This document shows positions 1 to 8,623 of a stretch of DNA of 64,000 nt, piece by piece; position 1 is the first letter of the stretch, and the number at the start of each line of letters is the position of its first letter. Origin of the DNA: an uncultured Eubacteriales bacterium (GTDB lineage Bacteria > Bacillota > Clostridia > Oscillospirales > Acutalibacteraceae). The notes beneath the pieces are model-generated. The model saw only the letters and a program-made list of their open reading frames with translations. It did not search any database and was not told the origin of the DNA. The position numbers and the translations under genes were made by a program. The DNA lies in the NCBI GenBank assembly GCA_934394855.1, contig CAKRRH010000001.1:1-64000 (forward strand). The letters run 5' to 3'.

Positions 1-1006
1 CTGTCGGAGTGACAGCGCCAGTTCTTCCGACATTTATCTCAATTTCAAGCAGTTTCGTTTGCTTTTCTTCGGGCGGATATTTAAACGCAACCTGCCATTT
101 CGGATATTTCGCGGTATTACCCAAAATTTCACGCTGTGAAAAATCATCGACCTTGATAACGGCACCGTCAATGTCAAATTTGAGCGATGATTTTATCTCA
201 CCGATTCTTTTGACTTCATTTACTGCGTCGTCAATATTATCGCATTTTGTATAAAACGGCAGGACAGGAAAACCGAGGCTTTTCAGGTAGTCAAGCGACT
301 CTATGTGAGAATTAAGCTCCACACCCTCAATCTGCTGAACATTGAAAATGAATATTTCAAGTCCGCGTTCCTTTGCGATTTTCGGATTTTTCTGCCGCAA
401 TGAGCCAGCCGCCGCATTTCTCGGATTTTTCGGCAGCTTTTCGCCCTTGCCGAGCTGCTCGTTATATAGTTTGTCAAAGCTCTCATGAGGCATATATACT
501 TCGCCTCTGACTTCGAGCCTTGAAGCCGCAGTATCTATTGTTCTCGGAATTGAACGAATCGTCAAAAGATTTGCCGAAACATCCTCCCCCGTCACTCCGT
601 CGCCTCTTGTCGAACCTCTGACAAACTTGCCGTTTTCATATTCGAGCGAAACGGAAAGACCGTCAATTTTCGGCTCAACGCTATATTTTGCTTTGCCGAC
701 AGTGTCCGTCACCGTCTTGTCAAAGCCATATATCTCTTCGGTGCTGAACAAATCCTGCATACTCAACATCGGAACGGTATGAGTTACGCTTTCAAATGTA
801 TTGACCGCCCAACCGCCGACGTGCTGCGTCGGTGATTTTTCCGTGACAAGCTCGGGATTATCATGCTCCAGCTGTTTAAGCTCAAGGTTCAGCATATCAT
901 ATTCATAATCGTCGATCTCAGGCTCGTCTTTGACATAATAGCATTCGTTATAATGCTCAATCAAACGGCAAAGCTCATCATATCTTTTTTTATCCGCTGC
1001 TTTCAT
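1..1006 (-). CDS. ligA: NAD-dependent DNA ligase LigA, N-terminal part (cut by window edge)
   Basis: Seals 3'-OH/5'-phosphate nicks in DNA during replication and repair, using NAD+. About 335 codons are visible, read from ATG at 1006 (MKAADKKRYDELC) to the left edge. The Ia domain with its YY pair (CYYVKDEPEIDDYEYD) opens the protein, and the adenylation motif EPKIDGL follows with the nucleotidyl Lys at about residue 113. SVSLEYENG, GDGVTGEDVS and the NPRNAAAGSLRQ block come next, as in the family. The ORF is open throughout. The OB, zinc-finger, HhH and BRCT domains would lie outside the window. It is followed upstream by yunB with only about 20 bases between them. Confidence 0.96.
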   Translation of the reverse strand, partial: MKAADKKRYDELCRLIEHYNECYYVKDEPEIDDYEYDMLNLELKQLEHDNPELVTEKSPTQHVGGWAVNTFESVTHTVPMLSMQDLFSTEEIYGFDKTVTDTVGKAKYSVEPKIDGLSVSLEYENGKFVRGSTRGDGVTGEDVSANLLTIRSIPRTIDTAASRLEVRGEVYMPHESFDKLYNEQLGKGEKLPKNPRNAAAGSLRQKNPKIAKERGLEIFIFNVQQIEGVELNSHIESLDYLKSLGFPVLPFYTKCDNIDDAVNEVKRIGEIKSSLKFDIDGAVIKVDDFSQREILGNTAKYPKWQVAFKYPPEEKQTKLLEIEINVGRTGAVTPT

Positions 1007-1025
1007 AACACGCTTTTCCTTTCGC

Positions 1026-1775
1026 CTATTTTTTATATAATGTTGAACCGTTTAGCTTCATTGTTGAATATGAACTCGGCACTTTTCCGACAATTATCGT
1101 TTCGCTTATCGGAAAATCGCACGAAACATCAAGCCTTTTGCTGTTTCCGATAATAACTACCGTTGTAATTACATTTATTTGAAGAGTAATAGTATGTTTG
1201 GTTTGATTGATTCCGACAGCCGAAAATTCGCTCTTTAACGAGCAGTTTACATTGGTCGAAAGATCATATTCACAAATTATTTTCGGTCCTTTTCCGTTTA
1301 ACATGGTAAGCCCTGTGAGCGTTCCCATGTGAATATATACATTTCCGCAGTTGTTGCTCTCGTTGATTTTTTGCTCAATGTTATCGTTTGAGTCGTTGAG
1401 AAGCCTGTTAAGCAACACGGTGTTGCAGGTCACCAAGCTCGGTTCATTGTTATTATCATAGCTCACGCTGACAAATTTTGCGTTTTTGAATCCGTCTTCA
1501 TCAAGCGTTTTCACCATTCCGTCATAAATCAAATTTGACACAACGGCGTCTGCCCTGACTTCGGCGTTTTCAAGCAAAATCGGTCTGATTTTAACACTGC
1601 ACCATATCATTACAAATATCAGAACAATGATTATTATAATCAGCTTGAACCTGATAATACGCAGATTTTGCTTATTAGGCGATGACGTGCGAAATGACCG
1701 ATTATGCGCCGCAAACGACCGATTATGCCGCCGATGACTGAAGCTGCGGCGTTTATAGCGCTTTTGCCATGACAT
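1026..1775 (-). CDS. yunB: Sporulation protein YunB
   Basis: Resembles the YunB family of Firmicutes sporulation proteins, made in the mother cell in Bacillus; the molecular role is not established. The 249-residue protein starts at ATG 1775 behind a good GGAGGTGA site. It has a very basic N-terminal cytoplasmic tail (Arg/His/Ser-rich, residues 1-40), one membrane segment at about 44-62 (a run of Ile, Val and Leu), then an external domain. Recognisable family features are AEVRADAVVSNLI after the membrane segment and a VYIHMGTLTG-type segment in the middle. It lies between prfB and ligA, all minus strand. The family call is from memory of the sequence pattern, so an HMM search would settle it. 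Confidence 0.8.
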   Translation of the reverse strand: MSWQKRYKRRSFSHRRHNRSFAAHNRSFRTSSPNKQNLRIIRFKLIIIIIVLIFVMIWCSVKIRPILLENAEVRADAVVSNLIYDGMVKTLDEDGFKNAKFVSVSYDNNNEPSLVTCNTVLLNRLLNDSNDNIEQKINESNNCGNVYIHMGTLTGLTMLNGKGPKIICEYDLSTNVNCSLKSEFSAVGINQTKHTITLQINVITTVVIIGNSKRLDVSCDFPISETIIVGKVPSSYSTMKLNGSTLYKK

Positions 1776-1845
1776 AAACCGTTCACCTCCACGGTTTCAG
1801 TTTATTCATGGCAAAGCTCTTGGTGCAAGTACAATTATTGTAATG

Positions 1846-2961
1846 TTATTCGATTTCGCCCTTTGACTTTGCTTTCAAATATGCATTGATAAATCCGTCA
1901 AGATCGCCGTCCATTACTGCGTTAATATTACCGTTTTCAAAATTTGTGCGGTGGTCCTTAACGAGTGTATAGGGCATGAAAACATATGAACGAATCTGCG
2001 AACCCCAACCGATTTCTTTCTGAACACCTTTGATGTCCGAAATCTTGTCGAGATGCTCACGCTCTTTTATTTCAAACAGCTTTGATTTAAGCATCTTCAT
2101 CGCCTGATCCTTGTTTTGATGCTGGCTTCGTTCATTTTGGCAGGTAACGACAATGTTTGTCGGCAAGTGAGTAATTCTGATTGCCGATGAGGTCTTGTTA
2201 ACCTTCTGACCGCCTGCTCCCGACGAACGGAACACATCAACACGAATGTCATCCGGTGCGATTTCTACCTCGACATCATCGTTGATTTCCGGCATAACCT
2301 CAAGCGATGCGAATGATGTATGCCGTCTTCCCGACGAATCAAACGGAGATACACGGACAAGTCTGTGAACGCCCGCTTCGCTCTTTAGATAGCCATATGC
2401 ATTTGTACCCTCAACCAAAATGACTGCGCTTTTGAGTCCTGCTTCTTCACCGTCCAAAAAGTCAAGCGTCTTGACCTTAAATCCATGGCGCTCGCCCCAA
2501 CGGTTATACATTCTGAACAGCATTTCGACCCAGTCCTGAGCCTCTGTTCCGCCCGCGCCCGCATGGAACGTCAAAATCGCATTGTTAGCGTCATATTCAC
2601 CAGACAAAAGCGTCGTGAGTTTAAGCTCCTCCAAGTGCTTAATGAAGTCGTCCACAGCCGCGGTAACTTCATCTGCCATTGTGTCGTCCTCTGCCTCGTC
2701 AGCCATCTCGATCAGCGCCAAAGCATCGTCATATTCTGAGTTCAGGTCGTCATAGCTCTTGATCGTCGCTTTGATTTTGCTCTGTTTTTTAAGCACCTTT
2801 TGCGAATTGTCAAGATCATTCCAAAATCCGTCAGCCGCTGTCTGCTCATCAAGCGATTTCAGTTCGTCTGTGATATTTTTAATGTCAAGCGCATCATAGA
2901 GATCCTTCAGCTCGTCTTTATATCCCAAAAGTCTCTGCTTTTGCTCCTCATAAACCAACAT
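1846..2961 (-). CDS. prfB: Peptide chain release factor 2 (single continuous frame)
   Basis: Recognises UAA and UGA stop codons and triggers peptide release. The 371-residue product has the stop-reading tripeptide SPF at about 205-207 and the universal GGQ at about 250-252, followed by KVNKTSSAIRITHLP. In most bacteria prfB needs a programmed +1 frameshift at CTT TGA C near codon 25. Here the coding is continuous: codons 25-26 read CTT GAC (2884-2889), just where the frameshift would join the two frames, so the T of the internal UGA is absent. The autoregulatory frameshift is therefore lost. Downstream on the strand are yunB and ligA; prmA lies upstream. Confidence 0.97.
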   Translation of the reverse strand: MLVYEEQKQRLLGYKDELKDLYDALDIKNITDELKSLDEQTAADGFWNDLDNSQKVLKKQSKIKATIKSYDDLNSEYDDALALIEMADEAEDDTMADEVTAAVDDFIKHLEELKLTTLLSGEYDANNAILTFHAGAGGTEAQDWVEMLFRMYNRWGERHGFKVKTLDFLDGEEAGLKSAVILVEGTNAYGYLKSEAGVHRLVRVSPFDSSGRRHTSFASLEVMPEINDDVEVEIAPDDIRVDVFRSSGAGGQKVNKTSSAIRITHLPTNIVVTCQNERSQHQNKDQAMKMLKSKLFEIKEREHLDKISDIKGVQKEIGWGSQIRSYVFMPYTLVKDHRTNFENGNINAVMDGDLDGFINAYLKAKSKGEIE

Positions 2962-2992
2962 AAAACAAAATTCCTCTCAAAAAATATATTGA

Positions 2993-3919
2993 TTACAGCT
3001 TTGATACGAATGCGACCCAGCCGCCTTCGTCAAATCTTTTCTCAATTGTAAATCCTGCACCGACCATTGCCTCGTAAACCTCGTCGGCTCTTGTATCAAT
3101 TATGCCCGAAGTTACAAAATATGATCCATCATGAACATAATCGGTGATATTCTCGCACAGTCTGATTATTACATCGGCAACGATATTAGCAACGCAGATG
3201 TCATATTTTCCGCTGATTTTTTCCGCCAAATCGCCCTCGATTGCCGTAAATTCAGGCTCATAAAGGTTATTTTTAGCCGCATTTTCACGAGCGGTTTTGA
3301 CAGCCAATGAATCGATGTCAACGCCGACGGCTGATTTTGCGCCGAGCAGCAGCGCCGCAATCGACAAAATGCCGCTGCCGCAGCCGATGTCAAGCACAGT
3401 ATCGCCGTTTTTCACAACGCTCTCAAGCGCACTCAAGCAAAGCTTTGTCGTAGCATGAGTTCCGGTGCCGAATGCCGCGCCCGGGTCGATTTTCAAAATT
3501 GCTCTCTCGGTTTCGGGCACAGGCTCCCATTCGGGCAATATTAACAATTTCTCACCGATTTCGGTCGGCTTGAAATATTTTTTCCAGTTATTTGCCCAAT
3601 CCTCCTCACTGATTGAATCGGTCATCAGCTCAAAGTTGATGTTTTCAGCCTGCAAACGATTTTTCAAATAATCGCAAGCCTCAATCGGGTTTTCGGTCGG
3701 CTCAATATATATATGAATGATTGCGTGTTGTCTGTCCTTTTTGACAAGCTCCTCGTCAATCAAATCAATATGCGCAATTTCTCTTGCCCCCTGCTCCAAA
3801 TCGGAATAATCCTCAATGTAAAAGCCATATGGCACGGTCATTGTCGCAATGTTTGACGCCGTGTCAATGTCAGCGACATCAATTTTGACCTTAATTTCGG
3901 TCCATTCGTTGTTTACCAT
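2993..3919 (-). CDS. prmA: Ribosomal protein L11 methyltransferase
   Basis: SAM-dependent methyltransferase that trimethylates ribosomal protein L11. At 308 residues it has the expected family length. The N-terminal substrate-recognition domain (about 1-120, with the EEDWANNWK block) is followed by a Rossmann methyltransferase domain. In it DIGCGSGILSIAA is motif I, GVDID binds the ribose, and NIVADVI is the family's N-x-x-A motif. ATG at 3919 follows a GGGGTGGACAG site closely. It sits between ftsZ upstream and prfB downstream on the same strand; a candidate ftsZ terminator separates ftsZ from it. Confidence 0.95.
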   Translation of the reverse strand: MVNNEWTEIKVKIDVADIDTASNIATMTVPYGFYIEDYSDLEQGAREIAHIDLIDEELVKKDRQHAIIHIYIEPTENPIEACDYLKNRLQAENINFELMTDSISEEDWANNWKKYFKPTEIGEKLLILPEWEPVPETERAILKIDPGAAFGTGTHATTKLCLSALESVVKNGDTVLDIGCGSGILSIAALLLGAKSAVGVDIDSLAVKTARENAAKNNLYEPEFTAIEGDLAEKISGKYDICVANIVADVIIRLCENITDYVHDGSYFVTSGIIDTRADEVYEAMVGAGFTIEKRFDEGGWVAFVSKL

Positions 3920-3952
3920 CTGTCCACCCCAAAAAGTCTTCTAAAACAAACC

Positions 3953-4008
3953 AAATCCGACACCCCTTTTGCATGGCAAATAAGCCGAGCAAAACAGTTG
4001 TCGGATTT
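3953..4008 (-). terminator. Candidate hairpin terminator after ftsZ
   Basis: A 10-bp inverted repeat (AAATCCGACA with TGTCGGATTT, at 3953-3962 and 3999-4008) closes a loop that itself holds a small GGC/GCC stem. On the minus strand it follows the ftsZ stop, but the T tract after it is weak (GGTTTGTTTT). It may be an inefficient terminator ahead of prmA or an mRNA-stabilising structure. Confidence 0.45.
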
Positions 4009-4024
4009 TAAAAATCTACTTAAT

Positions 4025-5149
4025 TCACTTACGATTGAAAATCTGAGTTACATCGTAAAAATCATCATCTTCATCTGACTTAGCCGCAGTTGAAGCAGGA
4101 GCAGAATTGTCTGCGCCGAATGTATCTTTTGTAGAATTTCCGCCGAATGCGTCAAGACCGAGCGACTCAAACGGATCTTCGTTTTTCTTCGGTGTATCGG
4201 AAGAACCTGTTGCAACAACAGTAATTCTGATGCTGTCTTCCATTGTTTCATCGATCGAAACACCCCAAATGATTGTAGCGTCGGGATGAGCCGCATTTGC
4301 GATGATCGTAGAAGCCTCGGATACTTCGTCAAGACCGATGTCGGAAGAACCGACGATAGAAACGATAATGCCGTGTGCGCCGTTCATCGATGTTTCGATA
4401 AGCGGGCTTGTGATTGCAGCGTTAGCAGCCTGTTCAGCCTTGTCACGGCCGGTAGCTGTGCCGACGCCCATGTGAGCGTAGCCGCTGTCTTTCATGACAG
4501 TTGTAACATCGGCAAAGTCGAGGTTGACCATAGCCGGCATTTTGATGAGCTCAGAAATGTTCTGAACGCCCTGTCTTAATACATCATCGGCAATCTGGAA
4601 TGCGTTGATAAGCGTGAGCTTCTGTTCGGAAACGAGTTTAAGTCTGTCGTTAGGAATAACGATAAGGCTGTCAACGTGCTCCGAAAGCTCTTCGATTCCG
4701 CGAACCGCCGCGTTCATTCTTGCTTTACCCTCAAAGCTGAACGGCTTTGTAACAACGCCGACAGTAAGGATACCCATATCTTTTGCGATCTGAGCAACAA
4801 CCGGAGCCGCACCTGTTCCTGTGCCGCCGCCCATTCCGGCTGTGATAAATACCATATCGGTACCTTTGAGTGCCGCAATGATTTCGTCTTTTGACTCTTC
4901 AGCGGCAGCCTTTCCGACATCGGGACGAGCGCCTGCGCCCTGTCCGTGAGTCAGCTTTTCGCCGATCTGAACCTTGTGGTCAGCCTTTGAACGAAGAAGA
5001 TCGAGCTTATCGCAGTTGATTGCGATAAATTCAACGCCCTGGACGCCTTCTTCAACCATGCGGTCAACAGCGTTTCCGCCGCCTCCGCCAACGCCGACAA
5101 CTTTGATTTGAACTATTTCATTTACTTCGCTTGACAATTCCAAACTCAT
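4025..5149 (-). CDS. ftsZ: Cell division GTPase FtsZ
   Basis: Tubulin homologue that polymerises at mid-cell to form the Z ring. The start is ATG 5149 (MSLELSSEVNE), seven bases after a perfect AGGAGG; an upstream in-frame ATG at 5182 has no such site. The 374-residue product has the N-terminal IKVVGVGGGGGNAV nucleotide loop, the tubulin signature GGGTGTGAAP, and the T7 synergy loop NLDFADVTTVM. An acidic, Ser/Ala-rich linker leads to a C-terminal peptide ending in DVTQIFNRK, the likely partner-binding tail. It is the last dcw gene and has its own strong promoter. No ftsA precedes it. Confidence 0.98.
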   Translation of the reverse strand: MSLELSSEVNEIVQIKVVGVGGGGGNAVDRMVEEGVQGVEFIAINCDKLDLLRSKADHKVQIGEKLTHGQGAGARPDVGKAAAEESKDEIIAALKGTDMVFITAGMGGGTGTGAAPVVAQIAKDMGILTVGVVTKPFSFEGKARMNAAVRGIEELSEHVDSLIVIPNDRLKLVSEQKLTLINAFQIADDVLRQGVQNISELIKMPAMVNLDFADVTTVMKDSGYAHMGVGTATGRDKAEQAANAAITSPLIETSMNGAHGIIVSIVGSSDIGLDEVSEASTIIANAAHPDATIIWGVSIDETMEDSIRITVVATGSSDTPKKNEDPFESLGLDAFGGNSTKDTFGADNSAPASTAAKSDEDDDFYDVTQIFNRK

Positions 5150-5202
5150 TATATATCCTCCTAAAAGTACAACTGTACACAATAATCTTTTTATACTAAT
5201 TT

Positions 5203-5231
5203 ATTGTATCATGGTTGTCTTTGAATTTCAA
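5203..5231 (-). promoter_or_regulatory. Sigma-A-type promoter of ftsZ
   Basis: On the minus strand, TTGAAA (5226-5231) and TACAAT (5203-5208) are separated by exactly 17 bases, about 55 bases upstream of the ftsZ ATG. This suggests ftsZ is transcribed independently of the upstream dcw operon as well as by read-through. Confidence 0.7.
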
Positions 5232-5280
5232 TAGTTTTTTAGAACTTTTCGTCCATTTTTTTAATATTTACAGATTATTT

Positions 5281-6084
5281 TTATCTTTTTTGTTCCAAAG
5301 TCAGCTCCGATGAAATGAAACTTGCCTGATTTTTGGTATTCGGTATTCTCGACAGGTTCAGAGTTCCTGTTTCATCATTATTCTTTCGTGAATTTACAAC
5401 GCCTTTTGCAAACTCCAGCTTTTCGTCAATGTTTGCGGACGAGCCGAACATCAACACGATTTTATTGTTATATGTCGCCCAAACGCTTGATTTGTTTGAC
5501 ACATTCAAAACGGTAATGTCAAGCTCATGATTTTTGCAGCTTGATAAAATGCCGCAAAGCGTATCAAAATAGCCGTCATATTCGCTGAATTTGACCGTTT
5601 TTCCGACCTGTGCTTCGACCGATTTTGCCGTGCGGACAAGCGGTGCGTTTTTGCTGATTTTCGAACTTATTTCAAGACATTTTGCGTTGTCATCGATGAA
5701 TATATATTTGCCGCCCTGCTCGATTTGCAGATAAACCTCGGCGGTTTCAACATTCAGCACGATCGTTGACGGAAAGCTTCTGCTGATTTTGACCGATTTA
5801 ATATACGGCAGCTGCTTTGTGATGTTGCCCTCGACCTGCGACACATCGGAAGTGAACAGGTTTGTATTCATCTTTATGTTTGCCGATTCGATTATCTGCT
5901 CGGAATTATATGGATTTTTGCCGCTGACCTTGACCGTTTTGATCGGAAAAAATACCGTTAATGACAAAACGACCAGCGTTATGATTGCAAGCAAACCCAA
6001 AAATATATAGAGCAAAATATATGAAGAATGGCCCTTCTTTTTTCTTCCGCTTTTATATCTCTCAACCTGTTTTTTCTCGCTCAT
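5281..6084 (-). CDS. ftsQ: Cell division protein FtsQ/DivIB
   Basis: Bitopic divisome protein that links FtsL/DivIC and controls septal peptidoglycan synthesis. The 267 residues comprise a basic cytoplasmic tail (KSGRKKKG), one transmembrane helix at about 22-45, and an external POTRA domain (about 48-118; VSGKNPYNSEQI ... LPYIKSVKISRSFPSTIVLNVE). A beta domain containing the YIFIDDNAKCLEIS segment follows. Position between murA and ftsZ is the classic dcw location. About 23 bases separate it from murA, so the two are probably co-transcribed. Confidence 0.93.
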   Translation of the reverse strand: MSEKKQVERYKSGRKKKGHSSYILLYIFLGLLAIITLVVLSLTVFFPIKTVKVSGKNPYNSEQIIESANIKMNTNLFTSDVSQVEGNITKQLPYIKSVKISRSFPSTIVLNVETAEVYLQIEQGGKYIFIDDNAKCLEISSKISKNAPLVRTAKSVEAQVGKTVKFSEYDGYFDTLCGILSSCKNHELDITVLNVSNKSSVWATYNNKIVLMFGSSANIDEKLEFAKGVVNSRKNNDETGTLNLSRIPNTKNQASFISSELTLEQKR

Positions 6085-6107
6085 TTTATATACATACCCC
6101 TCAAGGT

Positions 6108-7361
6108 TTAATTTATCCGTTTAATTTTTGCGCCGATTTGGCTCAACGCCTCTTCGATATTTTCATATCCCCTGTCGATGTGACAAATGTTATCTATCTT
6201 TGTTGTGCCGTATGCGCCGAGCGCCGCAACGATCAGCGCCGCTCCGCCTCTTAAATCGGTTGCCGAAACATTTGTGCCGCATAGATGATCGACGCCCTCG
6301 ACAACCGCCACTCTGTCTTCGATCTTGATCGACGCACCCATTCTGATGAGGTCGTCGGTCTGCTTAAATCTGTTTTGAAATATCGTTTCGATAAAAATTG
6401 ATGTGCCTTTTGCCACCGTCATCATTGCAAGAAACGGCGACATGAAATCTGTCGGAAAGCCCGGGTAAACAAGCGTTCTCACCGTTTTTACACGATTAAG
6501 CCGAGGCGGCGAATGAAGCGTGATTGAATCGTCATATATATCAAACGAACAGCCTGCTTCTTTAAACGCAAACAGCACCGGCTGAATGTGTTCGGGAATG
6601 ATTTTGTCAACGCAAATATCACTTTTTGTGATTGCGCCTGCCGCCATAAATGTTGCGGCTTCGATTCGGTCGGGAATGATTTTGTGGCGTGCGCCGTGCA
6701 GCTTATTAACGCCGCTGATTTTGATAATGCTCTCACCCGCTCCGCTGATTTTTGCGCCGCACTCAATAAGATATGATGCAAGATCGGCAATTTCCGGCTC
6801 CCTTGCCGCATTATGTATTATTGTGTCGCCTTCTGCCGTAACCGCCGCAATCAATATGTTTTCGGTAGCACCCACGCTTGGAAACGGCAAGTCGATTTTG
6901 CAGCCGTGAAGTCTCTTTGCTTCGCACTCGATTTTGCCGCATGATATATCGATTTCGGCACCCATCATCTCAAGCGCTTTAAGGTGAATGTCAATAGGTC
7001 TCGGACCCAATTCGCATCCTCCCGGCAAACACATCTTAGCTTTTTTGCATTTAGCCAAAATCGCACCCAAAAATATGATTGACGAGCGCATTTTCTGCAT
7101 TAACTCAAACGGAACGCATGAAAAATCCGCCCCGCTTGAATCGATTTCGACCTCATTGCCTGAAATATTCGTTTTGCACCCCAAATGCTCCAATATTTCA
7201 AGCGCAACATCAACATCGGAAAGTCTCGGACAATTGTTGAGCACCGACTTGTCATCGACAAGATATGATGCCGCCAAAATCGGCAATGCGCTGTTTTTCG
7301 CACCGTGAGCGCTAATTTTGCCCGAAAGTCTGTTGTTACCCTCAATCAGCAATGACGCCAT
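6108..7361 (-). CDS. murA: UDP-N-acetylglucosamine 1-carboxyvinyltransferase
   Basis: Transfers enolpyruvate from PEP to UDP-GlcNAc, the first committed step of peptidoglycan synthesis. The chosen start is ATG 7361 (MASLLIEGNN) behind GGGGTGGAG; an in-frame GTG/ATG five codons earlier overlaps that site. The 417-residue product has Lys22 in AKNSA and the loop PGGCELGPRPID with the PEP-binding Cys at about 116, the residue fosfomycin alkylates. GVNKLHG-type and PTDF segments also fit the family. Cys, rather than Asp, at that loop position predicts fosfomycin sensitivity of this copy. It sits between murG and ftsQ, where other Firmicutes often carry murB. Confidence 0.97.
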   Translation of the reverse strand: MASLLIEGNNRLSGKISAHGAKNSALPILAASYLVDDKSVLNNCPRLSDVDVALEILEHLGCKTNISGNEVEIDSSGADFSCVPFELMQKMRSSIIFLGAILAKCKKAKMCLPGGCELGPRPIDIHLKALEMMGAEIDISCGKIECEAKRLHGCKIDLPFPSVGATENILIAAVTAEGDTIIHNAAREPEIADLASYLIECGAKISGAGESIIKISGVNKLHGARHKIIPDRIEAATFMAAGAITKSDICVDKIIPEHIQPVLFAFKEAGCSFDIYDDSITLHSPPRLNRVKTVRTLVYPGFPTDFMSPFLAMMTVAKGTSIFIETIFQNRFKQTDDLIRMGASIKIEDRVAVVEGVDHLCGTNVSATDLRGGAALIVAALGAYGTTKIDNICHIDRGYENIEEALSQIGAKIKRIN

Positions 7362-7434
7362 TATTCTCCACCCCATAATCTAAATCGTTTACGGTTTATA
7401 TTATGAAGCTTGAGTTGTCCTTGCTAATTTGCGT

Positions 7435-8556
7435 TTATTTTGAATCTATCAGTTTCATTATGACATTGTAAATTCGCTCGTTTGCGTCATAAATCGCCAT
7501 TGCCTTTGCCGCTTTGCTCATCTCGTCGAGCTTTGATTTATCTTCAATCAGCTCTTTTACCACATCAACAAGCTTTTCGCCGCTCAAATCCTTTTCCTCG
7601 ATTATCACAGCCGCCCCCCTGTCGGCAAGCGCTTTTGCATTGTAGAACTGATGATTTTCCGCAACATTCGGCGACGGGATCAAGATTGACGGCTTGCCCT
7701 GAACCTCAAGCTCGCTCAAGGTTGACGCACCCGAACGGTTGATTACCAAATCAGCCGCCGCCATGCAAAGGTCCATGTCATATATATAGTCGCTGATTCT
7801 GAGATTTTTCATATTCTCAAAATCAACGCCTTTTTCATGAAGCAAGTCAACCAAAAATGCGCCATATTTACCATAGGCATGATAGTGATAATATTTGCCG
7901 CTTTTTGCGTGCCATGCAATTACATCGGCAACCGCATTATTAACAGCGTCAGCGCCGAGCGAGCCGCCGAGCGACAAAATCATCGGGCGGTCGTCAAGAC
8001 CGAGTTCTTCTCTCGCTTTTGTTCTTGTCATGTTCATGAGGCTTGTACGCACAGGCGTTCCCGTTACCGTATATGTACGGTTTTCGGGCAAACGCTTAAT
8101 TGCGTCGGGCATTGACACCATTACCTCGTCAACATATTTGCAAAGCGCCTTTGTGGTCATTCCCGGAAATGCGTTTGATTCATGTGTTGCGGTTTTAATG
8201 CCCATTTTTGCCGCTGTTCTCAAAACAGGACCGCAGGTAAATCCGCCTGTTCCGACACAGACATCGGGTTTGAGATTTTTCAAAATCTTTTTTGTCTGAG
8301 CGGACGATTTAAACATATCGTAAAACGCAACAACATTGCGCTTAATATTCGTGAAATTGATTTTTCGCTGAAATCCCGCAACATCGATCGGATAAAAATC
8401 ATAACCCGCACGGGGCACCAAATTTGCCTCCATTCCCTTTCGGTTGCCGATGAAGCTTATCTCGGCATCGGGGTGATGCTGCAAAATTGTTCCCGCAACC
8501 GCCAAAGCCGGGTTTATGTGGCCGCCTGTGCCGCCTGCAACAAATACTATTTTCAA
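7435..8556 (-). CDS. murG: Lipid II synthase MurG (undecaprenyl-PP-MurNAc-pentapeptide GlcNAc transferase)
   Basis: Adds GlcNAc to lipid I at the inner face of the membrane, giving lipid II. It shows the N-terminal glycine loop GGTGGHINPA, the FIGNRKGMEANLVP segment, and the C-terminal donor-site signature RSGASTLSELEVQGKPSILIP. Two consecutive TTG codons could start it. The second (8556) lies 8 bases after GGAGG and gives MKIVFVAGG, so it is preferred. No ATG is available there. About 73 bases separate it from murA and about 65 from ftsW. Confidence 0.96.
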   Translation of the reverse strand: MKIVFVAGGTGGHINPALAVAGTILQHHPDAEISFIGNRKGMEANLVPRAGYDFYPIDVAGFQRKINFTNIKRNVVAFYDMFKSSAQTKKILKNLKPDVCVGTGGFTCGPVLRTAAKMGIKTATHESNAFPGMTTKALCKYVDEVMVSMPDAIKRLPENRTYTVTGTPVRTSLMNMTRTKAREELGLDDRPMILSLGGSLGADAVNNAVADVIAWHAKSGKYYHYHAYGKYGAFLVDLLHEKGVDFENMKNLRISDYIYDMDLCMAAADLVINRSGASTLSELEVQGKPSILIPSPNVAENHQFYNAKALADRGAAVIIEEKDLSGEKLVDVVKELIEDKSKLDEMSKAAKAMAIYDANERIYNVIMKLIDSK

Positions 8557-8623
8557 CAAAAATTCCTCCCAATGGATTATTTTTGATATTACTTCCTATT
8601 TTGCAAACATAAATTATATGCCG

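Noticed and set aside
4714..4920. Several ORFs of 60-100 codons on both strands inside ftsZ
   Set aside because: They overlap a fully conserved gene and show no family resemblance or ribosome sites.
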